Shown: positions 1 through 5,619 of the stretch, piece after piece
Numbering within the stretch: the first letter of the stretch is position 1
Layout: each line of letters starts with the position of its first letter
NCBI GenBank assembly: GCA_025451135.1
Contig: JANWKW010000141.1
Span: 1-7,086, forward strand
Direction: 5' to 3'
Origin: Vulcanimicrobiia bacterium
GTDB lineage: Bacteria; Vulcanimicrobiota; Vulcanimicrobiia; Vulcanimicrobiales; Vulcanimicrobiaceae
Length of the DNA stretch: 7,086 bases
Position numbers and translations under genes: made by a program
Notes under the pieces: model-generated
Databases searched by the model: none
What the model was told of the DNA's origin: nothing
What the model saw: only the letters and a program-made list of their open reading frames with translations

Positions 1-1
1 C

Positions 2-751
2 GTGGCCGGCACCTGGAAGGACCTGACCGACTCGGTCAACTTCATGGCCTCCAACCTGACGTCGCAGGTCCGCAACATCGCGAAGGTCACCACCGCCGTC
101 GCCACCGGCGACCTCTCGCGCAAGATCACGGTCGACGTGCGCGGCGAGATCGCCGAGCTAAAAGAGACCATCAACACCATGGTCGACCAGCTCAACGCGT
201 TCGCGTCGGAAGTCACCCGCGTCGCGCGCGAAGGCGGTTCGGAGGGCCAGCTCGGCGGTCAGGCGCGCGTCGAGGGCGTCAGCGGCATCTGGAAAGACCT
301 CACCGACAACGTCAATACCATGGCCGCCAACCTGACGAGCCAGGTCCGCGGTATCGCTCAAGTCGTCACCGCGGTCGCCAACGGCGATCTCAAGCGCAAG
401 CTGACGCTGCAGGCGCGCGGCGAGATCGCGCAGCTGGCCGAGACGATCAACGAGATGATCGTGACGCTGGCGACCTTCGCCGATCAGGTCACGACGGTGG
501 CGCGCGCCGTCGGTTCCGAAGGACGGCTGGGCGGCCAGGCGGCCGTCCCCGGCGCGGCCGGACTGTGGCGCGACCTGACCGACTCGGTCAACCAGCTCGC
601 GGCGCAGCTCACCGACCAGATCCGGGCCATCTCCGAGGTCGCGACCGCCGTGACCAAGGGCGATCTCTCGCGGACCATCGAGGTCGCCGCGCGCGGCGAA
701 GTCGGCGAGCTGACCCGCAACGTCAACGAGATGATCCAGAACCTGCGTCTG
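2..751 (+). repeat. HAMP ladder: 276-nt (92-residue) tandem repeat inside the kinase
   Basis: Three successive copies of a 92-residue unit are visible: 2-277, 278-553 and a third from 554 that stops matching near 751. Each starts with a Gly-x-Trp-(Lys/Arg)-Asp-Leu-Thr-Asp core and carries a Gly-Asp-Leu-(Ser/Lys)-Arg segment followed by Arg-Gly-Glu-(Ile/Val). The copies are also similar at DNA level. By analogy with Nik1-type proteins, each unit probably holds two alternating HAMP modules of about 46 residues, one canonical and one divergent. That would give about five complete HAMPs plus a partial one here. The ladder continues beyond the left edge, so the full count is unknown. It should act as a rigid signal-transmitting coiled-coil stack between input and the GAF/kinase core. 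Confidence 0.85.
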
Positions 752-3442
752 ACGACCAACAAGAACACCGAGCAGGACTGGTTCAAGACCAACCTGGCGC
801 GCTTCAGCGCCATGCTCCAAGGTCAGCGCGATATGGCCGCGGTCAGCAAGATGATCATCTCCGAGCTCGCGCCGCTCGTCTCCGCCCAGGCCGGCGCGTT
901 CTACGCCGTCACGCTCCAGGAAGGCGAGGCCGTCCTCGATCCGATCGCGACCTACGCGATGCCCAAGCGCCGGATGATCCACGGCTTCTTCCTGGGCGAA
1001 GGCCTGGTCGGGCAATGCGCCGTCGAGAAGCAGCGGATCATCCTCTCCGACGTGCCGACCGAGTATCTGACGATCGGCTCGGGCGTCTCCAAGAGCAAAC
1101 CCGCCGAGATCGTGGTGCTCCCGGTGCTCTTCGAGGGCGAGGTCAAGGCGGTCATCGAGCTCGCGTCCCTGCACGGCTTCGGCGAGATCCAGTTGCTGTT
1201 CCTCGACCAGGTCATGCAGTCGATCGGCGTCATGCTCAACACCATCGAGGCGTCGACCCGGACCGAGGAACTCCTCAAGCAATCGCAATCGCTCACGTCG
1301 GAGCTGCAATCCCAGCAGAACGAGCTCAAGCAGACCAACGACGAGCTCGAAGAACAGGCCCGCCTGCTCCAAGAGCGCAACGCCGAGGTCGAACGCCGCA
1401 CGCGCGAGATCGAAGAAGCCCGCACCGAGCTCGAGAAGAAGGCCGAGCAGCTCTCGCTCACCTCGAAGTACAAGAGCCAGTTCCTCGCCAACATGTCGCA
1501 CGAACTGCGCACGCCGCTCAACAGCCTGTTGATCCTCTCCAAGCAGCTGGCGGACAATCGCGAAGGCAACATGACCGGCAAGCAGGTCGAGTTCGCGCAG
1601 ACCATCCGCTCGGCCGGCAGCGACCTGCTGACGCTGATCAACGACATCCTGGACCTCTCGAAGATCGAATCGGGCACGACCGCGATCGTGCTCGAAGACG
1701 TGCCGATCGCCACGATCGAGAACGACGTCCGCAGGACCTTCGGCCAGATGGCCGCCGATAAGGGCCTGCACTTCGAGGTCGGGCACGACGCGAACGTCCC
1801 GTCGAGTCTGACGACCGACCCGACGCGCCTGCAGCAAGTCCTCAAGAATCTCGTCTCGAACGCCCTCAAGTTCACCAGCAGCGGCAGCGTGAGTCTGCGC
1901 ATCTCGCGCGTCCCCGGCCGAGGCACGAGCGCAAGCGCGCTCGCGTTCGCCGTCAAGGACACCGGCATCGGGATCGCGCCCGACAAGTACCACGTGATCT
2001 TCGAGGCCTTCCAGCAAGCCGACATGAGCACCGCGCGGAAATTCGGCGGGACCGGACTGGGCCTGGCCATCAGCCGCGAGATCGCCGGCCTGCTCGCGGC
2101 CGAACTCGACGTCGAGAGCGCTCCGGGCGCCGGCAGCACCTTTACGCTCGTCCATCCGCTCGACCTAGGCGTCCAGGTGGACGCGCGCCGCCTCTCCATC
2201 TCGGGCGGCGACGCGCCCGCTCCGCCCGCACCGGCGAGCGCGCCGGAGGACGATCGCGAGACCATCGGATCGGACGACCGCATCCTGCTGGTCGTCGAAG
2301 ACGACCCGACGTTCGCCAAACTGCTCGCCGAGTTCGGGCGCGAGCGCGGATTCCGCACGCTGATCGCGCACACGGCCGCCGAGGCGATCGGTCTGGCAAA
2401 CCGGTTCGTGCCGGATGCCATCACCCTCGACGTCGGTCTCCCCGACGCGAGCGGCTGGCAGTTGCTCGAGACGTTCAAGCATCACCCGGCCACCGCCAAC
2501 GTCCCCGTCCACGTGATCTCCGGGTCGGAGGACGGCGCACGCGCGGTCGCCTCGGGGGCGCTCGCGCATCTCCAGAAACCGGTCACGGAGGAGGCCCTGA
2601 CCGCCGCCTTCGACGGCCTGCTCGGACTCACGCACGCGAGCGATAAGAACGTGCTCGTCGTCGAGGACGACATGGTCCAGCTCAACGCGATGGTCCGGCT
2701 GATCTCGACCGGCGAGATGCGCGTCACCGCGGTCACGAGCGGCGCGCAGGCGCTCGAGGCGCTGCGCCTGGAGCGCTACGACTGCGTCATCCTCGATCTC
2801 AAACTGCCGGACATGACCGGCGAAGAGCTGATCGCCGCGATGGGGGCGGACGACTCCATCGGGTCCGTGCCGGTGATCGTCTATACGGCGCGCGATCTGA
2901 CGCGCGACGAGGCCGAACAACTCCAACGGCTGACGGCCGCCATCATCATCAAGGACGCCCGCGCCCCCGAACGCCTCGTCGACGAGCTCTCGTTCTTCCT
3001 CCAGCGCGTCGAGACGGGACTCGCTCCGAGCAAGCGCACGACCAACGTCGACCGCCGGACGACGACGCTGGCGGGCCGCAAGGTGCTCATCGTCGACGAC
3101 GACAGCCGCAACATCATGGCGCTCGAGGCGGCCCTCTCCAATCACGGCATGGAGATCCTCAGCGCCGAGAGCGGACGTACCGGCATCGAGAAACTGCGCG
3201 GAAATCCCGACGTCGACATCGTGCTGATGGACATCATGATGCCGGAGATGGACGGGTTCGAGACGATCCGCCGGATCCGCGCGGACGACGCCCTCAAAGC
3301 CACGCCGATCGTCGCGTTGACGGCTAAGGCGATGAAGGGCGACCGGGACGCCTGTATCGCCGCGGGGGCGTCGGAATACGTGAGCAAGCCGGTCGACGTC
3401 GATCAACTCGTGGCGCTCCTACGCGTATGGCTCTCCCGCTGA
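2..3442 (+). CDS. Poly-HAMP hybrid histidine kinase with GAF and three receiver domains (5' partial)
   Basis: Sensor kinase that should autophosphorylate on His and pass phosphate to its own receivers. The reading frame is open from the left edge, so the N-terminus, including any membrane or periplasmic sensor, is missing; the GTG at 2 is an internal Val codon, not a start. Residues counted from there: tandem HAMP units 1-249; GAF-like domain about 275-416; charged coiled coil about 420-488; HisKA with MSHELRTP (phospho-acceptor H500); HATPase_c about 600-718 with N box (N620), G1 DTGIGI (653-658) and G2 GGTGLGLAI (682-690). A Pro/Ala-rich linker (about 735-750) leads to REC1 (D810, S840, K859), REC2 (D932, T962, K984) and REC3 (D1077, T1107, K1129). 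All kinase boxes look intact, so it should be active. No Hpt domain is visible. The layout resembles Nik1/group III-type hybrid kinases. The stop lies inside the next gene, suggesting coupled translation. The input signal is unknown. Confidence 0.95.
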   Translation: MAGTWKDLTDSVNFMASNLTSQVRNIAKVTTAVATGDLSRKITVDVRGEIAELKETINTMVDQLNAFASEVTRVAREGGSEGQLGGQARVEGVSGIWKDLTDNVNTMAANLTSQVRGIAQVVTAVANGDLKRKLTLQARGEIAQLAETINEMIVTLATFADQVTTVARAVGSEGRLGGQAAVPGAAGLWRDLTDSVNQLAAQLTDQIRAISEVATAVTKGDLSRTIEVAARGEVGELTRNVNEMIQNLRLTTNKNTEQDWFKTNLARFSAMLQGQRDMAAVSKMIISELAPLVSAQAGAFYAVTLQEGEAVLDPIATYAMPKRRMIHGFFLGEGLVGQCAVEKQRIILSDVPTEYLTIGSGVSKSKPAEIVVLPVLFEGEVKAVIELASLHGFGEIQLLFLDQVMQSIGVMLNTIEASTRTEELLKQSQSLTSELQSQQNELKQTNDELEEQARLLQERNAEVERRTREIEEARTELEKKAEQLSLTSKYKSQFLANMSHELRTPLNSLLILSKQLADNREGNMTGKQVEFAQTIRSAGSDLLTLINDILDLSKIESGTTAIVLEDVPIATIENDVRRTFGQMAADKGLHFEVGHDANVPSSLTTDPTRLQQVLKNLVSNALKFTSSGSVSLRISRVPGRGTSASALAFAVKDTGIGIAPDKYHVIFEAFQQADMSTARKFGGTGLGLAISREIAGLLAAELDVESAPGAGSTFTLVHPLDLGVQVDARRLSISGGDAPAPPAPASAPEDDRETIGSDDRILLVVEDDPTFAKLLAEFGRERGFRTLIAHTAAEAIGLANRFVPDAITLDVGLPDASGWQLLETFKHHPATANVPVHVISGSEDGARAVASGALAHLQKPVTEEALTAAFDGLLGLTHASDKNVLVVEDDMVQLNAMVRLISTGEMRVTAVTSGAQALEALRLERYDCVILDLKLPDMTGEELIAAMGADDSIGSVPVIVYTARDLTRDEAEQLQRLTAAIIIKDARAPERLVDELSFFLQRVETGLAPSKRTTNVDRRTTTLAGRKVLIVDDDSRNIMALEAALSNHGMEILSAESGRTGIEKLRGNPDVDIVLMDIMMPEMDGFETIRRIRADDALKATPIVALTAKAMKGDRDACIAAGASEYVSKPVDVDQLVALLRVWLSR
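3427..3442 (+). other. 16-nt gene overlap (kinase stop / cheR-like start)
   Basis: The cheR-like ATG (3427) lies 13 nt before the kinase TGA (3440-3442), in a different frame. No purine-rich ribosome site precedes the ATG. Such an overlap usually means translation of the second gene depends on ribosomes finishing the first. Confidence 0.75.
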
Positions 3443-4287
3443 ACCTCGCGAACGCCCCGGGCGGCGCCGGTCCCGACGTCGAGGAGATCGAGCTCCAGAT
3501 CTTCCTCGAGGCCTTGCGGCGGATCGACGAACGCGATTACGGGACGTTCGCCCGGGGCGTGCTGCGCCGCCGCATCGCGGAACGGATGCGGGCGGAGCGC
3601 AGTCCCACCATCACCGCGCTGCTGGACCGCATCCTGCACGATCCGGACGCGCGCGCGCGCTTCGTGGCGTCGATGGGCGGCGGCCATCGCGCGCTGTTCC
3701 ACGACCCCGGCTTCTTCGCCGCGTTCCGTTCCCACGTCGTGCCGCTGCTGCAGACGTACGCGTTCGTGCGCATCTGGCTCCCCGGCTCGGGCTCCGGCGA
3801 AGACGCGTACTCGCTGGCCGCGCTCCTGGACGAAGCCGGGCTGTTGGAGCGCTGCGTCCTCTATGCGACGTCGAACGCCGAGGAGTCGGTCGCCATCGCG
3901 CGCGCCGGATCCTACGCCGTCAGTTCGCGCGGCGCGCTCGCGGCCAGCGCCTCGGCCGCCGGCCTGGAGCGCGGCCTCGACGCGATCGCGACGGTCAAGG
4001 GCACGACCGCGATCTTCCGGCCGTCGCTGCGCGAGAACCTGATGTTCGCGCGCCACGACATCGCCAACGACGCGTCGATCAACGAGTTCCACGCGATCGT
4101 CGCGCGCGGCGTCGTCCCGAACTACAACGGCGAGACGCAATACCGGATCCACCGTCTGTTCTACGAGAGCCTCGGCCGGCTCGGCTTCCTGTGCCTCGGG
4201 AAGGGCGAGCAACTGGACGGAACCGTCCACGAAGGCGCCTACCGGCGCGTCGTCCCCGATCACGCGATCTATCGGCGGATGCGATGA
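3427..4287 (+). CDS. CheR-like methyltransferase-fold protein, probably with an impaired active site
   Basis: A 286-residue protein with the CheR layout. The N-terminal helical part (about 18-55) has the family pattern of an acidic helix, then a Tyr-Gly-x-Phe and Arg-rich segment. The Rossmann-like part has a glycine loop (118-129, Pro-Gly-Ser-Gly-Ser-Gly-Glu) and a C-terminal Gly-Phe-Leu-x-Leu-Gly strand (253-258). CheR proteins use S-adenosylmethionine to methylate Glu side chains of chemoreceptors. Several hallmark positions are changed: the Phe-Arg-Asp motif is FHD (91-93), the acidic residue after the second strand is Ser149 (ATSNA instead of a typical ATDIS), and Cys-Arg-Asn is Ala-Arg-Gly (226-228). 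The glycine-loop Glu125 is kept. The ATG at 3427 is chosen because the family-like helix starts soon after it; no good Shine-Dalgarno precedes it, consistent with coupling to the overlapping kinase gene. No CheB or chemoreceptor gene is in view. Family is fairly sure; loss of catalysis is inference. Confidence 0.85.
   Translation: MALPLNLANAPGGAGPDVEEIELQIFLEALRRIDERDYGTFARGVLRRRIAERMRAERSPTITALLDRILHDPDARARFVASMGGGHRALFHDPGFFAAFRSHVVPLLQTYAFVRIWLPGSGSGEDAYSLAALLDEAGLLERCVLYATSNAEESVAIARAGSYAVSSRGALAASASAAGLERGLDAIATVKGTTAIFRPSLRENLMFARHDIANDASINEFHAIVARGVVPNYNGETQYRIHRLFYESLGRLGFLCLGKGEQLDGTVHEGAYRRVVPDHAIYRRMR
4284..4287 (+). other. ATGA stop-start overlap (cheR-like / NRAMP)
   Basis: The transporter start ATG (4284-4286) and the cheR-like stop TGA (4285-4287) share bases. 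This is the classic arrangement for termination-reinitiation and ties the transporter to the signalling genes in one translation unit. Only a weak GGCGG lies upstream. Confidence 0.85.
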
Positions 4288-5567
4288 CCGCGCAGCAGAA
4301 GAAGACGCCCTTCGACCATCTGAAGGCCTTCCTCGCGGTCCTCGGACCGGGTCTGATCACCGGCGCCGCCGACGACGATCCGTCCGGCATCTCGACCTAC
4401 TCGGTCGCGGGCGCCACGACCGGCCTGAGCACGCTCTGGCTGGCGCTGATCAGCACGCCGATGATGGCGGTCGTACAGGGCATGTGCGCGCGCCTCTCGC
4501 TCGTGACGGGTCAGGAGCTGGCGGCGCTCCTGCGCAAGCAGCTGCCGACCTGGATGGCGTACGCCCTGGCGATCGCCGTGATCGCCGCCAACACGATCAA
4601 CATCGGCGCCGACGTGGCCGGCATGGCGGCGGCCGCGGCGCTCTTCGTCCATCTGCCTATCTGGGCGCTCTCGGTCGCCTTCGGCCTGGTGACGCTCGCG
4701 ATGCAGATCCTGCTCTCGTACGCGAAGATGTCGCGCGTCATCAAGTGGCTCACGCTCACCCTGTTCGCCTACATCATCACCGCCTTCATCGTCCACGCGA
4801 ACTGGCTCGACATCCTCAAGCATCTGGTCGTGCCGGAGATCCGGTTCGACGCGAACTGGTTCGCGGTCGCGGTCGGCCTGCTCGGCACGACCATCACGCC
4901 GTATCTGTTCTTCTGGCAGTCGGCGCTCGAGATCGAGGAGGCCAAGGAACACGGCGAGCGGACCGTCAAGCAGCGGCGCGGGACCAACGAGAAACAGCTC
5001 GCCGACGCCCACGCGGACGTGAACGCGGGGATGATCTTCTCGAACGTCGTCGCGGTCTTCATCATCATCACGACCGCCTCGACGCTGGGCGGACATGCCA
5101 CCCACATCGCATCCGCCCAGCAAGCGGCCGAAGCGCTGCGGCCCCTGGCCGGCGACTTCGCCTACGCGCTCTTCGCGCTCGGCATGGTCGGGACCGGACT
5201 CCTCGCGATCCCCGCGCTCAGCGGGTCGTCCGCGTACCTGGCGGCCGGGACGTTCCAGTTCCGCGAGGGCCTGAACGAACCGCCGCGACGCGCGCGCAAG
5301 TTCTATGCGGTCTTGGCGGGCGGCGTCGTGATCGGCATCGCGCTCGATTTCCTCGGGGTCAATCCGATCGACGCGCTGTTCTGGTCGGCGATCGTGAACG
5401 GCATCGCCGCGGTGCCGCTGATCGCGGCCATCGTGTGGCTCGCGTCCAACCGCAAGGTCATGGGCCGCTGGGTCAGCTCGCCGCTCGCGCGTTTCTGGGG
5501 CTGGCTGTGCGTCGCGCTCATGGCGATGGCGGCGATCGCCTTCATCGTGACGTCCTTCCATCACTGA
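4284..5567 (+). CDS. NRAMP (SLC11)-family divalent metal transporter, atypical metal-site motifs
   Basis: A 427-residue integral membrane protein, about the length of bacterial NRAMPs, with roughly eleven hydrophobic segments. NRAMPs carry Mn2+, Fe2+ or related divalent metals inward with protons across the cytoplasmic membrane. The first helix has Gly-Pro-Gly (21-23) and DPSG (32-35) where classical members have DPGN. The sixth has GTTITPY (201-207) and QSAL (212-215) where classical members have a Met-Pro-His and HSAL pattern. So the metal-binding Asp32 is kept, but the usual Asn is Gly and the usual Met is Thr205. A charged cytoplasmic loop follows at about 216-247. The ATG at 4284 is chosen because it fits the family N-terminus and overlaps the previous stop as ATGA. 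An in-frame ATG at 4191 would add 31 Arg-rich residues over the cheR-like gene and is unlikely. This branch includes proteins of differing selectivity, so the metal (Mn, Fe, Mg or other) is left open. Confidence 0.9.
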   Translation: MTAQQKKTPFDHLKAFLAVLGPGLITGAADDDPSGISTYSVAGATTGLSTLWLALISTPMMAVVQGMCARLSLVTGQELAALLRKQLPTWMAYALAIAVIAANTINIGADVAGMAAAAALFVHLPIWALSVAFGLVTLAMQILLSYAKMSRVIKWLTLTLFAYIITAFIVHANWLDILKHLVVPEIRFDANWFAVAVGLLGTTITPYLFFWQSALEIEEAKEHGERTVKQRRGTNEKQLADAHADVNAGMIFSNVVAVFIIITTASTLGGHATHIASAQQAAEALRPLAGDFAYALFALGMVGTGLLAIPALSGSSAYLAAGTFQFREGLNEPPRRARKFYAVLAGGVVIGIALDFLGVNPIDALFWSAIVNGIAAVPLIAAIVWLASNRKVMGRWVSSPLARFWGWLCVALMAMAAIAFIVTSFHH

Positions 5568-5619
5568 CGGAAGCCGCCCAAGGAAGGCCGTACTCGCGGG
5601 CCTAACCCTTGGGCCCGGC
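5568..5619 (+). promoter_or_regulatory. Structured 52-nt leader before carB
   Basis: This is the only intergenic gap in the window. Stem A pairs GCCCAAGG (5576-5583) with CCTTGGGC (5607-5614), 8 perfect pairs with a 23-nt loop. Stem B pairs CGGGCC (5597-5602) with GGCCCG (5612-5617), 6 perfect pairs with a 9-nt loop. They share 5612-5614 and cannot form together. The best Shine-Dalgarno-like stretch, AAGGAAGG (5580-5587), is 32 nt from the carB ATG, but folding stem B would leave about 11 unpaired nt between them. Stem A would bury half of that stretch. No T-run follows either stem, so an intrinsic terminator is unlikely. I see no clear -10/-35 promoter. The pairings are read directly; regulation is inference. 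Confidence 0.4.

Noticed and set aside
2..4. GTG at the left edge as the kinase start codon
   Set aside because: It falls inside a HAMP repeat unit whose equivalents at 278 and 554 are internal; the gene clearly continues leftward out of the window.
565..1761. Alternative + strand frame of 398 codons within the kinase
   Set aside because: Almost entirely Arg, Asp, Ala and Pro; no family resemblance, and the kinase frame is uninterrupted.
158..2155. Long minus-strand open frame (665 codons) opposite the kinase
   Set aside because: Low-complexity Arg/Asp/Leu-rich translation with no recognisable domain, lying against a clear kinase frame. Long antisense frames are expected in GC-rich coding DNA.
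952..2478. Second long minus-strand open frame (508 codons) opposite the kinase
   Set aside because: Ser/Arg-rich translation without motifs; overlaps the HisKA and HATPase_c coding sequence, so it is a shadow frame.
2165..3406. Minus-strand open frame (413 codons) opposite the receivers
   Set aside because: His/Asp/Arg-rich composition typical of a reverse-complement shadow; the + strand encodes three clear receiver domains.
4191..4283. Upstream in-frame ATG for the transporter (31 extra residues)
   Set aside because: The extension is Arg/Pro-rich, lies in the conserved end of the cheR-like gene, and does not resemble NRAMP N-termini; the ATGA start at 4284 fits better.
5597..5617. GC-rich hairpin as an intrinsic terminator after the transporter gene
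   Set aside because: No run of T follows and the carB ATG begins two bases later; a leader structure is more likely than a terminator.
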